This document shows positions 45,982 to 53,548 of a stretch of 64,000 nt of DNA, in pieces. The first letter of the stretch is position 1. Each line of letters begins with the position of its first letter. The translations under genes and the position numbers were made by a program. The DNA lies in contig JAEWIX010000095.1 of the NCBI GenBank assembly GCA_023386885.1, positions 1-64,000 on the forward strand, written 5' to 3'. This stretch comes from Pseudomonadota bacterium (GTDB lineage: Bacteria; Pseudomonadota; Alphaproteobacteria; Rhizobiales; Xanthobacteraceae). The notes below the pieces were generated by a model. The model did no database searches and was not told where the DNA came from. It saw only the letters and a list, made by a program, of their open reading frames with translations.

Positions 45982-47172
45982 GTGAGCCAGCGTCAACTTC
46001 CAATCATCCTTGCCCTCGGAACCACACAAACGCTCGCGTGGGCGTCGAGCTACTATCTCCCGGCGATCCTTGCCGATCCGATCGCGCACGATCTCGGTCT
46101 CTCAAGCAACTGGTTCTTCGCGGCGTTCTCGGCCGCAATGATCCTCGGCGGCTTACTCGGGCCGCGTGTTGGCCGCCAAATCGATCTGCTTGGAGGGCGG
46201 CCGGTCCTGTCCGGATCGAATGTGATACTTGCGGCGGGGCTGGCATTACTCGGCGCATCGACTTCGGGCTGGATGCTCGGAGCCGCCTGGTTCCTGCTTG
46301 GGATTGGGATGGCCACGGGGCTTTATGATGCAGCGTTCAGTGCATTGGGACGCATCTACGGTGACAACGCTCGGCGTGCGATCACGGGAATTACGTTGAT
46401 CGCCGGATTCGCCAGCACGGTCGGTTGGCCGCTCAGTTCTTGGGGCATGGAGACGATCGGTTGGCGAAATACATGTTACGCTTGGGCCGCCGCGCACCTT
46501 CTAATCGGGCTTCCCCTCAACCTGCTTTTCCTGCCGAAGGTAACAGTGGCAAAGCGTACCGAAGGGGTGGCCGTCAAACCGCATATTCAGATTGATCGTC
46601 CTATGATCCTGTTGTCCCTGGCATTCGCGGCGGCTTGGACCGTCACGTCGGCGATGGCAGCGCACCTGCCACGTATCGTCGAGGCGCTCGGAGCAACGCC
46701 CGCACAGGCCGTCTTCGCAGGGATGATGATTGGTCCCGCCCAAGTTGCGGCGCGTGTTCTTGAAGCAAGTACGCTCGGCAGATTCCATCCGTTGTTTTCG
46801 ACGCGCCTTGCCTGCCTCACGCACCCGATCGGCGCTTGTGTCATCGGCCTATTCGGAGGGCCTGCCGCCGCCGCGTTCGCCTTGCTTCACGGCGCGGGTA
46901 ATGGCCTGCTCACGATTTCACGAGGAACGTTGCCGTTGGCGATCTTCGGTCCCGAAAACTATGGCTATCGTCTCGGGGTGCTTGGTGCGCCATCCCGGAT
47001 TTGTCAGGCCGTAGCGCCGCTGGGATTCAGCTTTCTGATCGATTCGTTTGGCGGTGGCGTCGTGGTGGCGTCGTCGATGTTAAGCCTGGTTGCTTTCGGC
47101 GCGCTGCTGTTGATACCGATATCGGCAGCCAGAAACACTATCGGCGATACTCCTGCAAAACAGGCCCGCTAA
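45982..47172 (+). CDS. MFS transporter in the arsR cluster, first
   Basis: The ~396-aa protein starts at GTG 45982 with GAGGGG upstream, 10 bases after the flavoprotein stop. Twelve hydrophobic spans; LGTTQTLAWASSYYLPAILA at the N-terminus and LGPRVGRQIDLLGGRPVL as the MFS 2-3 loop. MFS pumps (ArsJ, ArsK) export arsenic species in other ars operons; whether this one does is inference from its position after arsR and the flavoprotein. Confidence 0.8.
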   Translation: MSQRQLPIILALGTTQTLAWASSYYLPAILADPIAHDLGLSSNWFFAAFSAAMILGGLLGPRVGRQIDLLGGRPVLSGSNVILAAGLALLGASTSGWMLGAAWFLLGIGMATGLYDAAFSALGRIYGDNARRAITGITLIAGFASTVGWPLSSWGMETIGWRNTCYAWAAAHLLIGLPLNLLFLPKVTVAKRTEGVAVKPHIQIDRPMILLSLAFAAAWTVTSAMAAHLPRIVEALGATPAQAVFAGMMIGPAQVAARVLEASTLGRFHPLFSTRLACLTHPIGACVIGLFGGPAAAAFALLHGAGNGLLTISRGTLPLAIFGPENYGYRLGVLGAPSRICQAVAPLGFSFLIDSFGGGVVVASSMLSLVAFGALLLIPISAARNTIGDTPAKQAR

Positions 47173-47231
47173 CAGGTCGGACAGAATGTCATGTTCATGG
47201 TGAGCAAATTGACGCACGTGGACCTCGACCG

Positions 47232-48431
47232 ATGATCCTGCGCGGCACGTTGCAAGGGCGTCCGGCCATTCTCGCCATGTGTCTGGGGCAACTCGGCAGC
47301 CTTCTGCCGCATGTTGTCGTACCGTCTGTCCTCGCCCAATTCCTGATCCCGGAATGGAGCCTGACCAGCGCGAACGGTGGATTGCTCGCTGGAAGTTACG
47401 CTGCGGGTTACATGCTCGCGGTGCCGTTTCTCGCAACGTTGACGGACAGAATCGACGCTCGTTTCATCCTGATCGCGGGCTCTCTCTTGAGTTCGGTCGC
47501 GACGGTGATGTTTGGACTGTTCGCGCAAGGCCTTTGGTCCGGTGCCGCCTTTTGGGCCTTGGCAGGTATTGGCTTTGCCGGGGCCTACATGCCCGGACTC
47601 AAGGCGCTGACTGACAGATTGGACCCCGGTGACTCTTCCAGAGCCGTTACCTTCTACACATCCAGTTTCTCTCTCGGAGTAGGGCTCTCGTTTCTGATCT
47701 CGCAGGTCGTTGCCGAGAATGTCGGATGGCGCGCGGCATTCTACATCACGGCTGTCGGCCCGCTCCTGATGATGATGGTTTGCGCATCTCTGAAACCTGT
47801 CGCACCGCAGCCATCCGAAGGGCGATTGTTGAACTTCGCGCCGGTCTTCCTAAACAAGCCTGCAATGGGCTTTGTGCTGGGATACGGCGCCCATTGTTTT
47901 GAACTTTATGGAATCCGGACGTGGCTGGTTGCGTTCTGGACTTTCGTTGCCGCCAAGGCAGATGGATCGACGTTTCTGACTCCCGTTGTCGTCAGCTTCG
48001 TGTTCTCAATCCTTGCCATGCCGTCCAGCATTTTCGGAAACGAAATGGCTCTGCGATTTGGGCGACATCGCGCGGTAACGATGATCATGATTGCTTCCGC
48101 GTCAATCGCACTGTCGATCGGTCTGCTTGCGGACGGTTCGCCCTGGACGCTGTTGCCGTTAGTCCTGCTCTACGCTGGTACGGTTCCTGCCGACTCGGGA
48201 GCGCTGACCGCGGGGATGACAATGGCTGCAAATCCCGAAAACCGCGGTGCGACGATGGCGATACATTCGACGGTTGGTTTCGGGGCCTCGGCATTGGGGG
48301 CATGGGCCGTCGGTGCTGCTCTCGATGCCTGCGGAGGCCCTGACGTCGCTTCGGCATGGCTACCCGCGTTCGGTGTCCTTGCCGCAGGCATCTTGTTGGG
48401 ACCTTTGGCTTTGGTATGGTCGCGCAGGTAG
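47232..48431 (+). CDS. MFS transporter in the arsR cluster, second
   Basis: The 399-aa protein starts at ATG 47232 (weak GTGGA upstream), 59 bp after the first MFS gene. N-terminus MILRGTLQGRPAILAMCLGQ then GSYAAGYMLAVPFLATLTDR (MFS loop 2-3 form DRID). It belongs to a different MFS branch than its neighbour, so the two are not a recent duplication. It is the last intact gene before the element's right repeat. Confidence 0.8.
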   Translation: MILRGTLQGRPAILAMCLGQLGSLLPHVVVPSVLAQFLIPEWSLTSANGGLLAGSYAAGYMLAVPFLATLTDRIDARFILIAGSLLSSVATVMFGLFAQGLWSGAAFWALAGIGFAGAYMPGLKALTDRLDPGDSSRAVTFYTSSFSLGVGLSFLISQVVAENVGWRAAFYITAVGPLLMMMVCASLKPVAPQPSEGRLLNFAPVFLNKPAMGFVLGYGAHCFELYGIRTWLVAFWTFVAAKADGSTFLTPVVVSFVFSILAMPSSIFGNEMALRFGRHRAVTMIMIASASIALSIGLLADGSPWTLLPLVLLYAGTVPADSGALTAGMTMAANPENRGATMAIHSTVGFGASALGAWAVGAALDACGGPDVASAWLPAFGVLAAGILLGPLALVWSRR

Positions 48432-49068
48432 TTGCAATCGGTGAGTTTCTTTTCTGGCCTGGGCATCACTCCAGCTACCGCGATCAAAGCCTTTAAACCA
48501 CCGCGTAACCGCATCAAACTGTGGCAGGCATCCGCCGCTAACCGAGAAATCGGTACTTGGTCCAGAATGTTCACGTCTTTGCCCAGAGGATCAACTGCGT
48601 GTTGCGAAAGCAGGCGATTACGGCATCGTCACCGCTACGGCGTACCTCGGCATCCCAAACTTGGGTGGTGCGCTCTTTATGGACTGGTTGCGCGGTACAG
48701 ATCACGAGACCGTCGCGCTACGCTACCTTGCAATGCTGACCGACGAGGGTCACGTCCGGAATGCCGTCGGAGCGGTCTCTCAGGAGAGGCTGTGCAGAAC
48801 CTCGGGAAGCGGGCCATTGGACGGTGTCGCGCCTCGGGGCGACCAATCTCCCTGATCGGCGGCGCGAGGGCACCAGACGCGCGCGCAAACGCGATAGCGG
48901 TCCATATGTGCGAGGGATGGGGTTCCTGGAACGGTTCGGGGTGGTATGGAGGTGTCTTGCCCGCCGCGCTGGTTAATGGTTTGTTGACGCCGCCAACACA
49001 AGTTTCTACACATCATCCAACACGGGCGATGGCGAATTTGTTTTTGATTTCAGCTGGTTATGCGCGAC
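48432..49068 (+). pseudogene. Decayed coding region at the right end of the first element
   Basis: No single convincing gene spans these ~640 bp. In one frame ~48590-48790 a protein-like run appears (VAKAGDYGIVTATAYLGIPN, then ALFMDWLRGTDHETVALRYL) flanked by frames that shift before and after it. I read this as an inactivated gene of unknown family. Confidence 0.4.
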
Positions 49069-49080
49069 GCTCCCTAACAG

Positions 49081-49097
49081 TCCCCTAGGGAGCGCCA
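49081..49097 (+). repeat. Attachment core copy 2 (junction of the two elements)
   Basis: TCCCCTAGGGAGCGCCA is identical to the tRNA-Glu 3' end. GCTCCCTA at 49069-49076 forms an inverted repeat with TAGGGAGC in the core, recalling the tRNA acceptor stem. Just beyond, TGTCCAATA occurs twice (49112 and 49124), possibly integrase arm sites. Confidence 0.9.
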
Positions 49098-49182
49098 TTT
49101 TTCTCGATATTTGTCCAATAGATGTCCAATATTCGGGCGGCGTCTTTTGCTCGAAACTTTCGAGCAGAGGACAGCGCGCCAG

Positions 49183-50637
49183 ATGGCTGATTACTACCCG
49201 CTGATCGCCCGCGCCATTTCCGGCCTCGATGCCAGCGCGCCCGGAGAAAGCCGGCGCGCCCTGTACGAACGCGCGCGGAATGCCTTGCTTAAGCAAATAC
49301 GCCACGTCCAGCCGCCCTTGACCGAATCCGAGATCACCCGGGAGCGGCTGTCGCTGGAAGAAGCCATCCGCAAGGTGGAATCTGAGGCGGCGCAGCGGCG
49401 GCTGGACGTGGCGCGCAGGCGGTCGGTCAACAATGGCCCGAACCTGAATGACGTATTCCGAGTTGGTAGTAGGCCGGGAGTACCAATCGACCCCATAATC
49501 GAGCTGGAAAAGCTGGTCAGCACTACTCGTATTGAGGGACATCCCGAAGACCCGCTGGCGGAACTGCAGAAAGAACTGAATGCTCTGTCGATAGGTCCGC
49601 GAGAACGCGCTGCCGATAGCGCTCATCGGCGGATCATTTTGCCGCCAATATCTGCAATCCCCGATCAGGACGAAAAACGGGCCGTCACATTCCGCATGTC
49701 TCGACGCGGCTCATTGGATTTGCAGCCCGATCCAGCGGCTGATGCATTTGATTCCGAGCAGTCGCAGCTGTATTTGCGCATTCGCTCCCAACTGTCGAAG
49801 ATCAAAGAAGATGTACCCACGCAAGAACGTCAACAAGTCGATGAAGTAATAGACGATTTTCTCGATCAGCCACCACGATGGGACTTGGTGGAATTCAAAA
49901 GGGTACTTTGGCTCTCAGGCAACGCTCTGAGAACTTGTTTGGATCAGCACGACGCTGTTAGTTCATCCTCAGAACCGCACTATAATAAACTTCCGCCAGG
50001 TATTGCGGCAGCGCTTCGCAAATCGGTCGAAGCGTGGAATGTTTTTGTTTTGGGAGATGCCGATTTGGCGCAGTTTGACGCCAAGCGAGTCGGCCCTCAA
50101 GAACACCTTGCTATCCTTGCCAATATCAGTGCCGCGCGCCCAATAATTGAAGTCGCGGCTGCTGATAGGAACATTACAACAGAGCGAGCAGGAAAGGTTC
50201 TCGCAGCAAGCCTAAAATCAGCCGACGTGTCGGATGGCAACTTAAACATCAAACAAGCACAGGATGTTGCTGAGGGGACAAGCCGAAACGCAATAATTCA
50301 GTTGGTACGGCAAGCTTATTTGACTGCCCAAAAGGTGGCAGATCCAAAGACTGAAGAAGACAAAAAACTAGAAGTGGAGTATTTACGCGGCGTAGCGAGT
50401 GGACTTGGAAAGAGCGTCGGAAGCAATATTGGAAACCTAACAGCCGCCGTTGTCGGTGGCGCAACGGCGGCTGCCGCAGTCTATGCGCATCCAATTTTTG
50501 AGTTTGTCGCAGCGCACGCTGGACCGCTGAGGGCGTACTTCGCTTCAGTTTATCAGAACGATCAGATGATTCAGATTCTTAACGCGATCGAGATAGTCCG
50601 GGCACGAATTAAGTCAGCGCGTGCTTCGACAGACTAA
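49183..50637 (+). CDS. Island protein with MADYYPLIARAISGL N-terminal module and new C-terminus
   Basis: The 484-aa protein starts at ATG 49183. Residues ~1-70 (MADYYPLIARAISGLDASAP, ESEITRERLSLEEAIRKVES) equal the module of the chromosomal gene at 22008, with near-identical DNA. The rest is unrelated: a hydrophilic region with QLYLRIRSQLSKIKEDV, a helical middle, and a hydrophobic stretch near 415-440 (LTAAVVGGATAAAAVYAHPI), then FEFVAAHAGPLRAYFASVY. G+C drops after the module, so a host-derived start seems fused to island-type sequence. A 17-bp palindrome GCTCGAAA-C-TTTCGAGC precedes it (49149-49165). Function unknown. Confidence 0.75.
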   Translation: MADYYPLIARAISGLDASAPGESRRALYERARNALLKQIRHVQPPLTESEITRERLSLEEAIRKVESEAAQRRLDVARRRSVNNGPNLNDVFRVGSRPGVPIDPIIELEKLVSTTRIEGHPEDPLAELQKELNALSIGPRERAADSAHRRIILPPISAIPDQDEKRAVTFRMSRRGSLDLQPDPAADAFDSEQSQLYLRIRSQLSKIKEDVPTQERQQVDEVIDDFLDQPPRWDLVEFKRVLWLSGNALRTCLDQHDAVSSSSEPHYNKLPPGIAAALRKSVEAWNVFVLGDADLAQFDAKRVGPQEHLAILANISAARPIIEVAAADRNITTERAGKVLAASLKSADVSDGNLNIKQAQDVAEGTSRNAIIQLVRQAYLTAQKVADPKTEEDKKLEVEYLRGVASGLGKSVGSNIGNLTAAVVGGATAAAAVYAHPIFEFVAAHAGPLRAYFASVYQNDQMIQILNAIEIVRARIKSARASTD

Positions 50638-50754
50638 AATTTTTGACCACGATTCCCTTGTGATCATAAACACCGCTGACAGACATCGGGACAAAGGCCT
50701 TGCGGCAACCATCCACTGATCTGTCGGCGGCTATCCGCATCGCTGCGGAATTAC

Positions 50755-50907
50755 TCAGCGCGAACGCCGAGGAATCTTGATCCCGAATTCCTTGGCCAGT
50801 GCCTCGGTCGCGACACGGGCTTGCGCTGACATTGCCGGCGTCATGCCGTTCACAAGGATAAGCACGGTACGCGCGACGAATCCGATATCGATTTTATTCT
50901 GCATCAT
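50755..50907 (-). CDS. Tiny unknown protein (50 aa)
   Basis: ATG 50907 has GGGAGG upstream with a 4-base gap. The product (MMQNKIDIGFVARTVLILVN, then MSAQARVATEALAKEFGIKI) is plausible in composition and ends IPRRSR. It follows the 61-aa gene by 8 bases, as in an operon. No family recognised; prophage or plasmid-like small genes look similar. Confidence 0.5.
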   Translation of the reverse strand: MMQNKIDIGFVARTVLILVNGMTPAMSAQARVATEALAKEFGIKIPRRSR

Positions 50908-50915
50908 CGCCTCCC

Positions 50916-51101
50916 TTAAGCCATCTCAACAACGCGAACGGCGTCGCCACCGGTCAGCACCGGCCGCGGACGATCGACGACAACTGGCGTCGACGGCATG
51001 TCGCGCTCGGCGCGCTCAAACGCTGCGCGGATAGCCCCGCGATACGTGAGCCATTCGCATTGGAATCCATAGTGATCCTGTGGAGTCCTTTCGTGTCTCA
51101 C
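50916..51101 (-). CDS. Small unknown protein (61 aa)
   Basis: The frame encodes MRHERTPQDHYGFQCEWLTY and RGAIRAAFERAERDMPS before a Pro/Val-rich end. Upstream on the minus strand lies AAGGTGAG, a moderate ribosome site. It is the first gene of a two-gene leftward unit ending at 50755, close to the third attachment core. Function unknown. Confidence 0.5.
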   Translation of the reverse strand: MRHERTPQDHYGFQCEWLTYRGAIRAAFERAERDMPSTPVVVDRPRPVLTGGDAVRVVEMA

Positions 51102-51139
51102 CTTCGCTTAAACCACTGATAGGCTTCAATCCTCCCGGC

Positions 51140-51155
51140 CCCCTAGGGAGCGCCA
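51140..51155 (+). repeat. Attachment core copy 3 (outer right end)
   Basis: CCCCTAGGGAGCGCCA repeats 16 of the 17 core bases. The AMP-ligase gene of the backbone ends 25 bp beyond it. Confidence 0.85.
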
Positions 51156-51179
51156 TTTCCGGATAGTTCGTGCGCAGCT

Positions 51180-52736
51180 TCAGCCGACCTGACGGTTCTG
51201 AGCCTCCCAGAACGGCCGGCGCAGTTCGCGCTTGAGGATTTTTCCGGCGCCCGACAGTGGCAGCGGTGTTTCGCTGATATCGGCGCTGCGCGGGCATTTG
51301 TAACCTGCAATCAGCGTCTTGCAGAACGTGATCAACTCATCCTCGGCAAGCGTTGCGCCGCTCTTGGTGACGACCACGGCATGGACCTGTTCGCCCCATT
51401 GCGCACTCGGAATGCCGATCACCGCGCATTGCGCGACGGCCGGATGCTTGGCGACGGCGTTTTCGACTTCGACCGAATAGACGTTCTCGCCGCCGGAGAT
51501 GATCATGTCTTTCACGCGGTCGACGACGTAAATGAAGCCGTCGTTGTCCATGTAACCGCCGTCGCCGGTGTGCATCCAGCCGTCGACGACAGCCTTCGCG
51601 GTTTCTTCCGGCCGTTCCCAATAGCCCATCATCACCACGTCGCCGCGCACCGCGATCTCGCCCACGATGCCCGTGGCGACCGGCTTGTCGTCGGCATCGA
51701 CGATGCGCACCTCGCAACCGAGCGTGGCCCGGCCTGCGCCGCGATGGCGTCCCTTGGCACGGCCGTCGCCGATATGCTCGTTCCAGTGCAGGAGCGTCGC
51801 GATCGGCGACAGTTCGGTCATGCCGTAGGCCTGCGTGAGGCGCACGTGCGGCAGGACCGATGTGGTTCGGTCCAGCAGCGCCTCGCTGATCGGAGACGCG
51901 CCATAGGCGATGTCGCGCAATGACGACATATCGTAGGACGTCAGCGCTGGATGATCGACCAGCATCTGGATCATGGTCGGCACCAGCAGCACGTCGGTGA
52001 CGCGTTCCGTCTGGATCGCGGCCATCACGCCCTCCGGCGTGAAGCTCTGGATGATGACGTTGGAGCCGCCGCTGAGCAGCAGCGAATACATTGCCGCACC
52101 GTTGGCGAGATGGAACATCGGTGCGGCATGAAGATAGATCGACGAGGCGGGGAACATGCCTTCGCCGAGCGCGTTCAGCGCATTCGCCATCAGGTTCTGA
52201 TGGCTGAGCATCACGCCCTTGGAGCGCCCCGTCGTGCCGCCGGTGTAGAAGATGCCGGCGAGGTCGCTGCTCCTGCGCATGGCGTCCGGCCCCGGCGCGC
52301 CGCGCGCGATCAGCGCTTCGTAGTTCTCCATGCCGGCCGGCGGATCGGTATCGTCGGCGAAAACCAGAGCGAGATCGGGGAGGGCCTTGCCGAGCGTGTC
52401 GCCGGTGGCGGCGAACGCCGCATCGACAACTAGCACCTTGGCGCGGCAGTCGCGCAGCGCATCCTCGTTTTCGAGCGGACTCCAGCGGATGTTGAGCGGC
52501 ACGATGACGGCGCCGGCCCATGCCGTGGCCAGATAGAGTTCGAGATAGCGGTCGGAATTCAGCATCAGCAGAGCGACACGATCGCCCTCGCCGACGCCCA
52601 GCGCGTGAAGCCCGGACGCGAGCCGCGCCACGCGGTCTCCGATCTCGGCCCAGGTCCGGCGTCGATCCTTGAAGACGGTCGCCAGTCCATGCGGATTGAT
52701 CTGCAGCGCGCGCCGCAAGCCGTGCGTGACGTTCAT
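51180..52736 (-). CDS. Long/medium-chain acyl-CoA ligase (AMP-forming)
   Basis: The 518-aa enzyme activates a carboxylic acid as acyl-AMP and then acyl-CoA. It has the P-loop-like IFYTGGTTGRSKGVMLSHQN (A3 motif), QAYGMTELSP (A5), WMHTGDGGYMDNDGFIYVVD (A7) and the catalytic Lys near the C-terminus in PLSGAGKILKRELR. Length is typical. It is downstream of the TetR gene (19-bp gap) and faces away from the thiolase operon, sharing one divergent control region. Chain-length preference is unknown. Confidence 0.92.
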   Translation of the reverse strand: MNVTHGLRRALQINPHGLATVFKDRRRTWAEIGDRVARLASGLHALGVGEGDRVALLMLNSDRYLELYLATAWAGAVIVPLNIRWSPLENEDALRDCRAKVLVVDAAFAATGDTLGKALPDLALVFADDTDPPAGMENYEALIARGAPGPDAMRRSSDLAGIFYTGGTTGRSKGVMLSHQNLMANALNALGEGMFPASSIYLHAAPMFHLANGAAMYSLLLSGGSNVIIQSFTPEGVMAAIQTERVTDVLLVPTMIQMLVDHPALTSYDMSSLRDIAYGASPISEALLDRTTSVLPHVRLTQAYGMTELSPIATLLHWNEHIGDGRAKGRHRGAGRATLGCEVRIVDADDKPVATGIVGEIAVRGDVVMMGYWERPEETAKAVVDGWMHTGDGGYMDNDGFIYVVDRVKDMIISGGENVYSVEVENAVAKHPAVAQCAVIGIPSAQWGEQVHAVVVTKSGATLAEDELITFCKTLIAGYKCPRSADISETPLPLSGAGKILKRELRRPFWEAQNRQVG

Positions 52737-52755
52737 GGTCTCCTCCCTGGAGTGA

Positions 52756-53454
52756 TTATGTTTTCCGAACGGGCTTCGCGGCCTTCGCTTCGGATGGCTT
52801 CTTCTTCGACTGCTTCTTCGCGGAGCGGGCGGCGATATCGGCGGTGAGCCGGATCGCGAAATCGTCGGCGATCTGATCGGGCGACAGTGCGCCGTCCGGC
52901 TTGTACCAGTGCCCGATCCAGTTCAGCGCGCCGAGGATGGCGAAGGCGGTCAGCTTCACATCGCATGGCGTGATGGAGCCGTCGGCGATGCCTCGCTTGA
53001 TGGCGTTGCGGAACGCGCGATCGATGCGGCGCTTGCCGATGAGCGTGGTCTTCTGATTGGACTCAGAGAGATCGGCGACGTTGAAGCGCACCAGGCTGGC
53101 GCCGAAAGCGCTCGCCATGGTGGCGGCATAGGCGCGCACCAGCATCCGCAGCGTGCCAAGCCCGCTTTCGCCGGCCGCCTCGATCTCGGCGATCCGGTCT
53201 TCGACGCGTTCCTGACCGATGCTCCAGCATTCGAACAGAATGTCTTCCTTGCTGCGGAAGTAATTGTAGAGCGCCGGCTTGGTGATGTTCAGCCGGTCCG
53301 CGACTTCGTTGAGGGTGGCGCGATGATAACCCTGCTCGAGAAACAATTGCACCGCCGTGCGCAGCACCGCCTCGCGCTTTTCGTCGCGCGCGCGGCGGCG
53401 GCTTTCGAAAGGCAACCAGGGAGAGCGTTCGGAAGCCGGCGTGCGCGTGTCCAT
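52756..53454 (-). CDS. TetR/AcrR family repressor of the acyl-CoA cluster
   Basis: The 232-aa protein has the N-terminal TetR HTH (VLRTAVQLFLEQGYHRATLN, then ADRLNITKPALYNYFRSKED) and a ligand domain in the remainder, ending in a very Lys-rich tail (SAKKQSKKKPSEAKAAKPVR). By position it should repress both the leftward ligase and the rightward thiolase operon, releasing them with an acyl-CoA. The palindrome TTACCCATGGGTAA lies 46 bp before its start. Confidence 0.9.
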   Translation of the reverse strand: MDTRTPASERSPWLPFESRRRARDEKREAVLRTAVQLFLEQGYHRATLNEVADRLNITKPALYNYFRSKEDILFECWSIGQERVEDRIAEIEAAGESGLGTLRMLVRAYAATMASAFGASLVRFNVADLSESNQKTTLIGKRRIDRAFRNAIKRGIADGSITPCDVKLTAFAILGALNWIGHWYKPDGALSPDQIADDFAIRLTADIAARSAKKQSKKKPSEAKAAKPVRKT

Positions 53455-53474
53455 TCAGGGGTCCTTCGGAAGCG

Positions 53475-53513
53475 TTGACTCCCGCGTGTCTTGTGTATAT
53501 TACCCATGGGTAA
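53475..53513 (+). promoter_or_regulatory. Divergent promoter with perfect 14-bp TetR-type palindrome
   Basis: TTACCCATGGGTAA (53500-53513) is a perfect palindrome of the TACC/GGTA form seen for TetR-type fatty-acid regulators. A rightward promoter TTGACT (53475) and TATTAC (53498), 17 bases apart, overlaps it. Confidence 0.7.
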
Positions 53514-53548
53514 GGAAAAGTCCATAGGGTCATTTAAGGAGGTCGACG

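Larger units (their letters stand above)
26436..49097. mobile_element. Integrative mobilizable element at tRNA-Glu (~22.7 kb)
   Basis: Bounded by exact 17-bp repeats of the tRNA 3' end. It carries, in order, a tyrosine integrase, C5 methyltransferase, a replication-like protein, a small LysR-type regulator, a structured non-coding stretch, HNH nuclease, mobC/relaxase genes, type I restriction-modification, a GmrSD-like protein and an arsR cluster. G+C is visibly lower over ~28-33 kb than in the flanks. There are relaxase genes but no type IV secretion or coupling protein, so I call it mobilizable rather than self-transmissible. Confidence 0.85.
49098..51155. mobile_element. Second, integrase-less element or remnant in tandem
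   Basis: The 2-kb segment lies between attachment core copies 2 and 3. It holds one large gene (49183) and two tiny leftward genes, and no recombinase. It could be a satellite mobilised by the neighbour's integrase or what is left of an earlier island at the same tRNA. Confidence 0.7.

Noticed and set aside
50638..51139. An insertion sequence inside the second element
   Set aside because: No transposase motif and no terminal inverted repeats were found; only two tiny leftward genes are supported.
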